Positions 1 to 7,988 of a stretch of 64,000 nt of DNA are shown here, in pieces. Position 1 is the first letter of the stretch. Every line of letters starts with the position of its first letter. Source of the stretch: Bog-756 sp963734435. Its GTDB lineage: Bacteria; Actinomycetota; Acidimicrobiia; Acidimicrobiales; RAAP-2. The position numbers and the translations under genes were made by a program. The notes under the pieces are model-generated. The model was not told the DNA's origin. It saw only the letters and a program-made list of their open reading frames with translations, and did not search any database. The DNA lies in NCBI GenBank assembly GCA_963734435.1, contig CAVTHA010000001.1, positions 62,001-126,000 on the forward strand, given 5' to 3'.

Positions 1-992
1 ATGTGGCCCGACTGCTCGCCCCCCAGCGAGAACCCACCCTCATCCAGCGCGGCGAGGACGTGACGGTCACCGACCGGGGTCTCGGTCACCAGGATGCCTC
101 TCTCTTCCATAGCCATCCGGAAGCCGAGGTTGGTCATGACCGTCACCACCACCGTGTTGCCGGCCAGCAACTCTCGCTCGGCCAGGTCGAGCGCGAACAG
201 CGCCAGCAGTTCGTCGCCATCGGCCAACCTGCCGTCGCCGTCCACCGCCAGCAGGCGGTCGGCATCACCGTCGAGGGCCGTCCCAGATCGGCCCGGTGGT
301 CGACGACGACGGCAGCCAGGGTATCGGTGTCGGTCGACCCGCATCCGTCGTTGATGTTGGTGCCATCCGGCTCACAGCCGATGGCGATCACCTCGGCACC
401 CAGTCGCTCGTAGACCGCAGCCGCCACCTGCGAGGCGGCGCCGTTGGCCGTGTCGACCACCAGCCGGAGACCTTCGAGGGCCCGGGGGGGGACGATCGAG
501 GTCAGCTGGGAGACATAGGCCTCACCCATGCCCGCCTCCGTGGTCAACTCCCCCACACCGTGGCCCTCGAGGCTGCGCAGGCCCTTGGCCGTGGGGTCGA
601 GGATGTGCTCGAGCTCGTCCTCGATGACCGCCTCGATGGCGGCGCTCAGCTTCAGACCGCCGGCGGCGAACACCTTGATGCCGTTGTCGGCGAAGGGATT
701 GTGGGAAGCCGAGATGACCACGGCCGGCAGGCCACGCTGGGCCGACACCCAGGCGATCGCCGGGGTCGGCAGCACACCCAGGTCGACGACATCCGCCCCT
801 TCACTGGCCAGACCGGTCGACAGCGCCGCCTGGAGCATGGGCCCGGACCGCCGGGTGTCGCGGCCGACCAGGAAGGCCGTGGCGGCGATGGTGCGAGCGA
901 TGGCCCGCCCGAGGGCCACCACCAACTCCGGCGTCAAGTCGCAATGTTGCGACACCCCGGATGCCGTCGGTGCCGAACCGCATGCGAGCCAC
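1..992 (-). CDS. glmM: Phosphoglucosamine mutase, 3' end beyond window, two frameshifts
   Basis: Interconverts glucosamine-6-phosphate and glucosamine-1-phosphate for UDP-GlcNAc and peptidoglycan synthesis. The start reads MARMRFGTDGIRG (GTG at 992, or ATG at 983). The phosphoserine loop ISASHNPFADNGIK and the later LDGDADRLLAVDGDG metal-binding motif are both visible. Reading frame changes twice: one extra base near 950, just after GIRGVA, and one missing base near 290, just before ALDGDADR. The two shifts compensate. The GTG start is 3 nt after the rpsI stop, so the genes are likely coupled. The C-terminal part lies off the window, so length cannot be judged. The frameshifts look like consensus errors because all active-site motifs survive. 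Confidence 0.9.
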
Positions 993-995
993 CGG

Positions 996-1401
996 CTACC
1001 GCTTGGAGTACTGGGGAGCCTTGCGTGCCTTCTTCAGGCCGTACTTCTTCGACTCCTTCTCCCGTGCGTCACGGGTGAGGAAGCCCGCCTTCTTCAGCGA
1101 GACCCGGAACTCGGGGTCGAGCTGGCACAGGGCCCTGGGCGATTCCCAGGCGGAACGCCCCGGCCTGCCCCGACACACCACCACCGTCGATGGTCACGTC
1201 GTAGTCCCAGGACTCGGAGGTCTGGGTCAACCGCAGCGGCTCGGTGACGATCATCCGGTCCGTGGCCGAGGTGAAGTACTCCTCGAACTTTCGGCCGTTG
1301 ACGGTGATCGCCCCCTGGCTGGGTCGGAACTGTTCGGCACCCCGGGCGACCGCCTGTTTGCGCCGGCCGGTGGTCTGGCAGATGGGGGCAACAGTGGCCA
1401 C
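996..1401 (-). CDS. rpsI: Ribosomal protein uS9, one frameshift
   Basis: Small-subunit protein whose C-terminal tail contacts P-site tRNA. The N-terminal TTGRRKQAVAR, the middle ITVNGRKFEEYF and GGGVSGQAGAFRLGIA, and the classic ending KKYGLKKARKAPQYSKR are all present. They lie in two frames. Removing one C from a CCC run near 1138 joins GIA to RALCQLDPEF, as in other uS9 proteins. The segment after QAVAR (GAEQF) does not resemble the family and may hide a second compensating pair of indels. It follows rplM, the usual rplM-rpsI pair, and precedes glmM. Confidence 0.93.
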
Positions 1402-1465
1402 GGTTCCTCGCGATCCGCTCGTCTATCGGTACTGATCAGTGTGGTGGTGCGCCACGGTGCCGGTC

Positions 1466-1933
1466 CTAGCTGCCGCTGCGGGCGGATGCGGTCCGGCGGG
1501 CGCCCGGGGATCTCGAGGGGCAGGGTGACTGGGCGGCGTGGGGGTGTTCCGGGCCCCGGTAGACCTGCAGCTTCGAGGCCATCTGCCGCCCGAGCCGGTT
1601 CTTCGGCAGCATGCCCTTGATGGCGTTCCGGACCACATGGTCGGAGCGATCCTCCAGCAGATCGGCGAACCGGGTGGCGGCGAGCCCTCCCGGGTAGCCG
1701 CTGTGCCGGTAGGAGATCTTCGATTCGGCCTTGCCCGAGGTCAGGACCACCCGATCGGCGTTGACCACGATCACATGATCGCCTACGTCGACATGCGGGG
1801 CGAAGGTCGGCTTGTGCTTGCCCCGCAGGATCGAGGCCACCTCGGTGGCCAGACGGCCGAGCACCAAGCCGTCGGCGTCGACGACGTGCCAGGCACGGGT
1901 GACGTCGGCGGGCTTGGGAGAGTACGTGCGCAC
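1466..1933 (-). CDS. rplM: Ribosomal protein uL13, frameshift near C-terminus
   Basis: Early-assembly large-subunit protein. The product starts RTYSPKPADVTRAWHVVDA from a GTG at 1933, the normal actinobacterial N-terminus, and continues through LRGKHKPTFAPHVD, YRHSGYPGG, MLPKNRLGRQM and YRGPEHPHAAQ. After HAAQ the frame is lost near 1520. Adding one C to a CCC run gives SPLPLEIPG, matching the family ending. The true stop is therefore uncertain: the TAG at 1466-1468 needs a second indel, and other frames stop at 1423. About 160 bases separate this gene from truA, which would allow a separate promoter for rplM-rpsI-glmM, but I see no convincing hexamers. Confidence 0.9.
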   Translation of the reverse strand: MRTYSPKPADVTRAWHVVDADGLVLGRLATEVASILRGKHKPTFAPHVDVGDHVIVVNADRVVLTSGKAESKISYRHSGYPGGLAATRFADLLEDRSDHVVRNAIKGMLPKNRLGRQMASKLQVYRGPEHPHAAQSPCPSRSPGARRTASARSGS

Positions 1934-2091
1934 GAATGTTCCTTGTTCGGTGGTTCCCGGGGATGGGTGGCACTCACTGCCGACCCGGATCGCCGACCGA
2001 TGGGTGCTCGCGCTCGTCAAAAAGCGCAGATCGGGCCCATCGCGGCGACCGCCAGGATACGGCCTGGCGATGGGCCGGGCAAGCCAGGGGT

Positions 2092-2964
2092 TCAGGCGTC
2101 GTAACGCACGGCGACCAGGGTCAGGCCACCGGGCGGTGCGGGCTGTGAGGCCCGGCGACGGTCGGCCGACCGGAGGATCCACAGCATGTCGGCGGGACGC
2201 TTCCGCCCCCGGCCGACGTCGACCAGGGTCCCGACCAGCGAGCGGACCATCTGATGGCAGAAGGCGTTGGCCTCGATCTCGAAAGCCAACAGGCGCCCGA
2301 CGGCCGGCACCAGGCCGGGTGACGCCAGACCCGGGCACCCAGGAGGGGAACCGCGGCCATCGCTCGGGCTCAGCTCGGTCCACCGGGTGTCGGTCACCCG
2401 GCGGACGATCGGCTCCTCCGTGTCGGCCCCGGGCACCCGGCGGCAGAAGGCCCGGAAGTCGTGCTCGCCGAGCAAGGCGTCGGCCCCGGCGGCCATCGAT
2501 CGGAGGTCGAGCGGGTCGGTCACATGCCAGACCAGCCTGGCCAACAGCGGGTCGGCCACCGGAGCATTGACCACCAGGTAGCGGTATCGACGGGCGGTGG
2601 CCGAGCGCCGGGCGTCGAAGTCGGCGGGGACCGGTGCGGCCTCCCGGACCACGACGGAGGGAGCCACCTGGCTGTTGCACGACTTCATCAGCGCCACCGG
2701 TTCGAGCCGGGCTGCGGCATCGGCCGGGACGTCGAAGTGCACAACCTGATCGAGGGCGTGGACCCCGGTGTCGGTCCGGCCGGCGCAGGTGAGGGACACC
2801 GGGGCCCGGACCACCCGGCCGAGCGCCTCGCTGAGCACACCGGCGACGGTCCGCTGCCCGTCCTGGGGGGCAAAGCCGTGGAAGGTCGAGCCGTCGTACG
2901 CCACCCGGAGGCGCCACCGGACGCAGCCGTGGTCCGTCCCCCCGGGGTGGGGGGCCCGGCTCAC
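2092..2964 (-). CDS. truA: tRNA pseudouridine synthase A
   Basis: Converts uridines 38-40 in the tRNA anticodon stem-loop to pseudouridine. The 290-residue product has the catalytic aspartate in the motif CAGRTDTGVHALDQVVHF (about residues 60-77), the RRYRYLV strand and the ANAFCHQMVRSLVG segment near the C-terminus. The GTG start at 2964 overlaps the rplQ stop by four bases (GTGA), so it is translationally coupled to the alpha operon, a common actinobacterial arrangement. No anomaly seen. Confidence 0.97.
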   Translation of the reverse strand: MSRAPHPGGTDHGCVRWRLRVAYDGSTFHGFAPQDGQRTVAGVLSEALGRVVRAPVSLTCAGRTDTGVHALDQVVHFDVPADAAARLEPVALMKSCNSQVAPSVVVREAAPVPADFDARRSATARRYRYLVVNAPVADPLLARLVWHVTDPLDLRSMAAGADALLGEHDFRAFCRRVPGADTEEPIVRRVTDTRWTELSPSDGRGSPPGCPGLASPGLVPAVGRLLAFEIEANAFCHQMVRSLVGTLVDVGRGRKRPADMLWILRSADRRRASQPAPPGGLTLVAVRYDA

Positions 2965-3314
2965 ACCAATTCGATGCGGGCCATCGGTGCGTTGTCGCCG
3001 GACCGGTTGCCCAGTTTCAGGATGCGCGTGTAGCCACCCGGCCGTTCGGCGTAACGGGGTCCGATCTCGTCGAAGAGCTTGCTGGCCATGTCCTTGTCGC
3101 GGATGAACGCCACCACGTTGCGCTGGCGGGCCACCCCACCCTTGGCCGCGGCAGTGATCACCTTCTCAGCCACCGGTCGGAGCGCCTTGGCCTTGGCCTC
3201 GGTGGTCACCAGGTACTCCGCGGCGATCAGGGAGGCCACCAGGTTTCCCATCATCGCCTTCTGGTGCGCCGAGCTGCCGCCGAAGCGGCGGCCCTTCGTC
3301 GGGGTGCCGAGCAT
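2961..3314 (-). CDS. rplQ: Ribosomal protein bL17
   Basis: Large-subunit protein, 117 residues, near the exit-tunnel face. The start MLGTPTKGRRFGGSSAHQKAM is typical of actinobacterial bL17, followed by LIAAEYLVTTEAKAKALRPVAEKVIT. Length is normal with no tail. It lies 8 bases after the rpoA stop and its own stop overlaps truA, so it is the penultimate member of the alpha operon. Confidence 0.98.
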   Translation of the reverse strand: MLGTPTKGRRFGGSSAHQKAMMGNLVASLIAAEYLVTTEAKAKALRPVAEKVITAAAKGGVARQRNVVAFIRDKDMASKLFDEIGPRYAERPGGYTRILKLGNRSGDNAPMARIELV

Positions 3315-3322
3315 GGTGCAGC

Positions 3323-4261
3323 TCAGTCCTTCACCCGCAGGGAGAGCCCCCGCTCGTCGAGCTTCTGCAGCACCTCGTCGAGGGACTTCTGCCCGAAGTT
3401 GGTGATGTTGAGCAGATCGTCGAGGGTCCGGTCCACCAGCTCACCGATGGTGTTGATCTGGGCCCGCTTGAGGCAGTTGCGGGGGCGTTCGGTGAGGTCG
3501 AGGTCCTCGATGCGAAGGTCGAGGTCGGGCGAGCCGGTTCCGACCGTGCCCACCTCACCGAGCTCGAGTCCCATCGGTTCCTCCTCGAGGTCGGCGACCA
3601 GGCCGACCAACGTGCGGAGGGTGTCCCGGCCGATGCCAGCGCCTCACGGGGAGTGAGGGAACCGTCGGTCTCGATGTCGAGAACCAGCCGGTCGAAGTCG
3701 GTGGACTGTTCGACCCGCACCGGCTCGACGGTGAAGGCGACCCGCCGGATGGGCGAGAAGATGGCGTCGACCGGGATGACCCCGATGGAGGTCGGCCGCT
3801 TGCTCTTGTCGGCCGAGAGATGGCCGCGGCCGCGCTCGACGGTGAGGTCGACCGCCAGGCGTCCCTTGGCGTTCAGCGAGGCAATGTGCTGAGCGGGGCT
3901 GAGCACCTCGACGTCTGCGGTGACCTGCAGGTCGCCGGCAGTGGCCTCACCGGGGCCCCGCTTGTCCAGGCGGATGGTCACCGGCTCGTCGCTGTGGACC
4001 CGGAAGAGGATGTCCTTGAGATTGAGGATGAGGTCGGTCACGTCCTCCTTCACCCCGGGCAGGGTGGTGAATCCGTGGAGGGCTTCGTCGAACCGGACCT
4101 GGGTGACCGATGCGCCCGGGATCGAGGACAAGAGGGTGCGGCGGGAGGGAGTTCCCGAGCGTGTGGCCGAAGCCGGGGTCGAGCGGGCCCACGGCGAACC
4201 GCTGGCGGTTGTTCTCTTCTTCGCCGATCGACTCGACGGTTGGTCGTTGGATGATGAGCAT
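3323..4261 (-). CDS. rpoA: RNA polymerase alpha subunit, two frameshifts
   Basis: Nucleates RNA polymerase assembly; its C-terminal domain binds UP elements and activators. The product starts MLIIQRPTVESIGEE at ATG 4261 and includes GFGHTLGNSL, RRTLLSSIPGASVTQVRFD, and the C-terminal domain with LDLTERPRNCLKRAQINTIGEL. The total span of about 312 residues is normal. Two single-base errors break it: one extra C near 4140 between GNSL and RRTLL, and one missing G near 3628 after EALASAG. rpoA is single-copy and essential, so these are almost certainly consensus errors. It is separated from rpsD by about 100 bases. Confidence 0.95.
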
Positions 4262-4362
4262 GCTGATCGTGGCTCCTCGGCAGTGTGGTGCGTGGTGACG
4301 GTATCGGTGGGCGGGTATCTGGTCGTTGGCGATGTGGCGCTGGCGTCCGGGTGCTGGTGGTG

Positions 4363-5009
4363 CTACTTGGAATAGAGCTCGACGATGAGCTGCTCCTGGA
4401 CTGGCTCGTCGATGTGCTCCCGGAGGGAAGGGAGAACACCCTGACCTCGAACTTGTCACCCACCGTCTCCAGCCAGGGGGGCAGCTGGCGATCGAGTGTG
4501 TCCATGTTACGGCGGACGTGGAACAGCTCCCGCGACGACGGCTTGAGGGAGATCACGTCCCCCTCGCGCACCCGGTAGCTCGGGATGGTCACCCGCTTGC
4601 CGTTCACCAGGACATGGCCGTGTCGCACGAACTGACGGGCCTGTGCCCGGCTGGCGCCCCACCCCGCCCTGAACGTCACGTTGTCGAGGCGTAGTTCCAG
4701 CATGCGCAGCAGGTTCTCACCGGTGATCCCGGGGGCCTTGCTGGCCTCGACGTAGAGGTTGTGGAACTGACGCTCCAGCAGCCCGTAGATGCGGCGGGCC
4801 TTCTGCTTCTCGCGGAGCTGGCCCAGGTACTCGGAGCCCTGGCGCATGCGGTCCCGCCCGTGCTCCCCGGGCGGGTAGGCCCGGCTGTGGCGGTCGGTCA
4901 CCGCTTCGGAGACCGGGCACTTCATCGAATAGCACCGCTCCCCCTTGAGGAAGAGCTTGGTGCGCTCCCGGCGGCAGAGCCGGCAGACAGGTCCGGTGTA
5001 ACGAGCCAT
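4363..5009 (-). CDS. rpsD: Ribosomal protein uS4, frameshift near C-terminus
   Basis: Primary 16S rRNA-binding assembly protein and part of the mRNA-entry helicase face. The start MARYTGPVCRLCRRERTKLF carries the CxxC zinc pair, with further cysteines at CYSMKC, so this is the zinc-binding form. The S4 RNA-binding domain (LRLDNVTFRAGWGASRAQAR) is clear. The last 20 or so residues, LREHIDEPVQEQLIVELYSK, sit in another frame; one missing C near 4425 restores VFSLPLREHI. It follows rpsK by 33 bases. Confidence 0.95.
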
Positions 5010-5042
5010 TGGTGGTCCTGGTATCCCTTCGTGCCCTCGGCC

Positions 5043-5451
5043 TCAGACCCGGCGCCGCTTCTTCGGGCGGCATCCGTTGTGAGGGATCGGGGTGACGTCC
5101 TTGATGCCGGCGACTTCGATACCGGCCGCGGCCAGGGACCGGATCGCTGTCTCGCGGCCGGATCCGGGCCCCCGTACCAGCACGTCGACCCGGCGCACCC
5201 CGTGCTCCATCGCCCGCTTGGCGCACTGCTCGGCGGCCAGCTGGGCGGCGAACGGGGTCGACTTGCGCGGACCCCTTGAACCCCACGTTGCCGGCAGAGG
5301 CCCAAGCCAGCACGTTGCCCTCGGGGTCGGCGATGGAGACGATGGTGTTGTTGAACGAACTCTTGATATGGGCCACGCCGAAGCTCACGTTCTTGCGCTC
5401 GCGCTTGCGCGGGCGGCGGGTGGCGGCGGCGGACTTGGTGGTCTTGGCCAT
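5043..5451 (-). CDS. rpsK: Ribosomal protein uS11, one frameshift
   Basis: Platform protein of the small subunit, near the mRNA exit. The N-terminus MAKTTKSAAATRRPRKRERK is followed by VSFGVAHIKSSFNNTIVSI and WASAGNVGFKGS. The rest, RKSTPFAAQLAAEQCAKRAM through IPHNGCRPKKRRRV, is in another frame. Dropping one extra G near 5267 joins them. The ATG at 5451 overlaps the rpsM stop (TAATG), so it is coupled to rpsM. The normal C-terminus supports a sequencing error and not decay. Confidence 0.95.
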
Positions 5452-5828
5452 TACTTGCGGACCTTCTTCTTTCCGGCGACCGTCTTCTTCGGCCCCTTGC
5501 GGGTTCGGGCGTTGGTGTGGGTGCGTTGACCGTGGACGGGGAGCCCTTTCCGGTGACGAATCCCCTGGTAGCAGCCGATCTCCATCTTGCGCTTGATGTC
5601 CTGGGAGACATCGCGGCGCAGGTCTCCCTCGACCCGCAGACTGGCATCGATGTAGTTACGGAGCCGGGTGACCTCCTCGTCGGTGAGATCCCGGACCCGG
5701 GTATCGGGGCTGGTGTCGGTGGCCTGACAGACCTGCTGGGCGGTGGTGCGCCCGACGCCGTAGATATAGGTCAAGGAGACTTCGAGCCTCTTCTCACGCG
5801 GGATGTCCACGCCGGCTATGCGGGCCAT
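5451..5828 (-). CDS. rpsM: Ribosomal protein uS13
   Basis: Small-subunit head protein that contacts the large subunit and P-site tRNA. The 125-residue product starts MARIAGVDIPREKRLEVSLTYIYG and ends with the basic tail THTNARTRKGPKKTVAGKKK. ATG 5828 was chosen over upstream in-frame codons because it gives the conserved N-terminus and lies after rpmJ. First gene of the alpha operon, downstream of infA and rpmJ. Confidence 0.98.
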   Translation of the reverse strand: MARIAGVDIPREKRLEVSLTYIYGVGRTTAQQVCQATDTSPDTRVRDLTDEEVTRLRNYIDASLRVEGDLRRDVSQDIKRKMEIGCYQGIRHRKGLPVHGQRTHTNARTRKGPKKTVAGKKKVRK

Positions 5829-5878
5829 GTGTCCTGCCTTCTCTCGTCGCTGCTCGAATTCGCCCGGGTCCGCGCCCA

Positions 5879-5992
5879 TCAACCCTGGCGCTGCTTGTGA
5901 CGCGGGTTGTCGCATATGACCAGCACCCGGCGGTGGCGCCGGATCACCTTGCACTTCTCGCACATCGGCTTCACACTCGGTCGAACCTTCAC
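5879..5992 (-). CDS. rpmJ: Ribosomal protein bL36, zinc form
   Basis: Smallest ribosomal protein, 37 residues, a zinc-ribbon in the large subunit. Translation from a GTG at 5992 gives KVRPSVKPMCEKCKVIRRHR, then VLVICDNPRHKQRQG. Ligands are CxxC, C and H, so this is the zinc-binding type. It lies between infA and rpsM, the normal place. Confidence 0.96.
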   Translation of the reverse strand: MKVRPSVKPMCEKCKVIRRHRRVLVICDNPRHKQRQG

Positions 5993-6117
5993 TTCATCAT
6001 CCTTGCCTCGTACTGCTCACTCGTACTCATTCAGTCGTGACCCGTGCCCTCTTCCCGCTCCGCACCCCCCGCACCCTGGGGCGACGGCGGCCCGTCCCCG
6101 GCCGACCACCCCGTTGA

Positions 6118-6342
6118 TCATTTGTAACGGTAGGTGATCCTTCCCCGGGCCAGGTCGTAGGGGGTGATCTCCACCTGCACCTTGTCGCCCGGGAGTATCC
6201 GGATACGGTGCATCCGCATCTTGCCGGAGCTGTGCGCCAGGACCTTGTGGCCGTTCTCGAGCTCGACCCGGAACATGGCGTTGGGCAAGGGCTCGACGAC
6301 CGTCCCCTCCAGCACGATGGCATCTTCCTTGGGCTTGGGCAG
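6118..6342 (-). CDS. infA: Translation initiation factor IF-1, apparent CTG start
   Basis: Binds the 30S A-site during initiation. The S1-fold core is obvious: LEGTVVEPLPNAMFRVELENG, AHSSGKMRMH, IRILPGDKVQVEITPYDL and RGRITYRYK at the end. There is no ATG, GTG or TTG where the N-terminus should be. An AGGAG followed six bases later by CTG (6340-6342) would give MPKPKEDAIVLEG, matching the expected N-terminus and 74-residue length. An ATT six bases upstream is the other candidate. The family usually has HISGKMRMH; here the I is S. The 228-bp gap to map holds no gene I can see. A base error at the start codon is possible in this error-prone stretch. Confidence 0.93.
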   Translation of the reverse strand: MPKPKEDAIVLEGTVVEPLPNAMFRVELENGHKVLAHSSGKMRMHRIRILPGDKVQVEITPYDLARGRITYRYK

Positions 6343-6570
6343 GTGAATCTCCTCGATTGTTCTCTGTTCTGGCCCCGCTCGGCCCGAGGGCCGGCATGCG
6401 CAACGAACGCCGCCTGCCACTCGTCCGCAACACATTCGGGGGCATGCCTGGAGGCGCCACCGCGGCGGGATCGGCATGCCACCACCAACCCGTGGCCAGC
6501 CGAAGTGCCAGTTTAGTCCCTCGGCGCCGAATTGCCCAGCTCGGCAGGGAGAATCCCGGCGACAGCCAGC

Positions 6571-7314
6571 TCAGAGGGTGGTGAAGACCTCGGGGCCGTC
6601 GTCGGTCACGGCGATGGTGTGCTCGAAGTGGGCCGACAGCCGCCCGTCGGCGGTCACCACGCTCCACCCGTCGTCCAGCTGGACCGTGGCGGCGGTGCCG
6701 GCGTTGACCATCGGCTCGACGGCGAAGACCATCCCCGGCTTGAGGGTCGGCCCCGGGGTGCCGGGCCAGTAGTTGGGAACCTGGGGCTCCTCGTGCATGG
6801 CGGTGCCGATGGCGTGGCCGACGTACTCCCGGACCACCGAGAACCCGGCCGCCTCGGCTACCGTCTGGACCGCCCGCCCCACCTCGTGGAGGCGGTTCCC
6901 GGGACGGAGCTGCTCGATCCCGGCCGCCAGGCTCTGCTCGGTGACCTCCATCAGCCGGTTCGCCTCGGCCGAGACCTCGCCGACCCCGGCGGTGTAGGCG
7001 GCGTCCCCGTGGTACCCCTCGACGATGGCCCCGCAGTCGACGGAGATGATGTCCCCCTCCTCGAGGATGACCGACTCGGCCGGGATGCCGTGGACGATCA
7101 TCGAATTGGGCGACGTGCAGACGACGGCCGGGAAGCCGTGGTAGTTGAGGAAGTTCGAGCCGGCTCCGCGCCGATCAGCACCTCCCGGGCCACCCGGTCG
7201 ATCTCGGCGGTCGAGACCCCGGGCCGGGATCGCCCTCCTGGTGGACTCGTGGATCTCCGCCACCACCCGTCCGGCCTTGCGCATCTTGGCCAGCTCCTCT
7301 GCGGTGCGCCGCAT
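6571..7314 (-). CDS. map: Methionine aminopeptidase type I, locally frameshifted
   Basis: Removes the initiator methionine from nascent proteins using two metal ions. Metal ligands are visible: D and D in ISVDCGAIVEGYHGDAAYT, H in VGHAIGTAMHEEPQVPN, and E in FAVEPMVNAG and HFEHTIAV. Residues about 29-53 read as nonsense (RRAIPARGLDRRDRPGG). The same DNA in another frame gives RPGVSTAEIDRVAREVLIG, the expected helix. One extra base near 7227 and one missing base near 7168 compensate. Start ATG 7314 overlaps the adk stop by one base. Length 247 is normal. Confidence 0.96.
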   Translation of the reverse strand: MRRTAEELAKMRKAGRVVAEIHESTRRAIPARGLDRRDRPGGPGGADRRGAGSNFLNYHGFPAVVCTSPNSMIVHGIPAESVILEEGDIISVDCGAIVEGYHGDAAYTAGVGEVSAEANRLMEVTEQSLAAGIEQLRPGNRLHEVGRAVQTVAEAAGFSVVREYVGHAIGTAMHEEPQVPNYWPGTPGPTLKPGMVFAVEPMVNAGTAATVQLDDGWSVVTADGRLSAHFEHTIAVTDDGPEVFTTL

Positions 7315-7988
7315 CAGAACCCGCTCCCCTTCTCCCGCCGCTGCTCGATGACCCTGACCATCCGGCGGGTCACCGCGTCAGGGGTCCCGGTGCCCGGAAT
7401 GACTTCCAGCTGCTTCCGGGCCTGGTACCAGTCGACGAGCGGGGAGGTCTGGCGCTCGTAGAGCTCGAGCCGCCGGCGGATCGCATCTTCGGTGTCGTCC
7501 TCCCGCTGGACCACTTCACCGCCACAGACGTCGCACGTCCAGTTGATCAGGGGGGGAGAGGAGAGGGAATAGTTGGAGCCGCAATCGACGCACACCCGGC
7601 GAGCGGCCAGCCGGCGGAGCACCTGCGAGGTGGCGATCTCGATGTCGATGGCCACATCGAGATCGTAGGGGGCCAGGATGGCCGCCAGCGCCTCGGCCTG
7701 AGCCACGGTGCGCGGGCACCCGTCGAGCACGAACCCGCGGGCCCGCACGTCGCTCTCACCCAGGCGCTCCGCCACCATCTCGATGATCAACTCATCGCTC
7801 AACAGCTCACCCCGGTCCATCTGGTCCTTGGCCTTCATGCCGATCGGCGTGCCCTGTTTCACTGCGGCCCGCAGCATGTCCCCTGTCGAAACGTGGGGCA
7901 CCACATAGTGATGGGACAGGCGGACACACTGCGTCCCCTTGCCCGCCCCCTGCTTGCCGAGGACAACGAGCCTGGCTCCGGGTACCAC
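7314..7988 (-). CDS. adk: Adenylate kinase with zinc lid
   Basis: Balances ATP, ADP and AMP. The P-loop GKQGAGKGTQ is near residue 10, GDMLRAAV binds AMP, and GFVLDGCPRT follows. The LID carries a four-cysteine zinc knuckle, CVDC and CDVC, an option of the family common in Gram-positive bacteria. Length 224. It starts at a GTG (7988) that directly abuts the secY stop and ends in a one-base overlap with map: the secY-adk-map order is standard. Confidence 0.97.
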   Translation of the reverse strand: MVPGARLVVLGKQGAGKGTQCVRLSHHYVVPHVSTGDMLRAAVKQGTPIGMKAKDQMDRGELLSDELIIEMVAERLGESDVRARGFVLDGCPRTVAQAEALAAILAPYDLDVAIDIEIATSQVLRRLAARRVCVDCGSNYSLSSPPLINWTCDVCGGEVVQREDDTEDAIRRRLELYERQTSPLVDWYQARKQLEVIPGTGTPDAVTRRMVRVIEQRREKGSGF

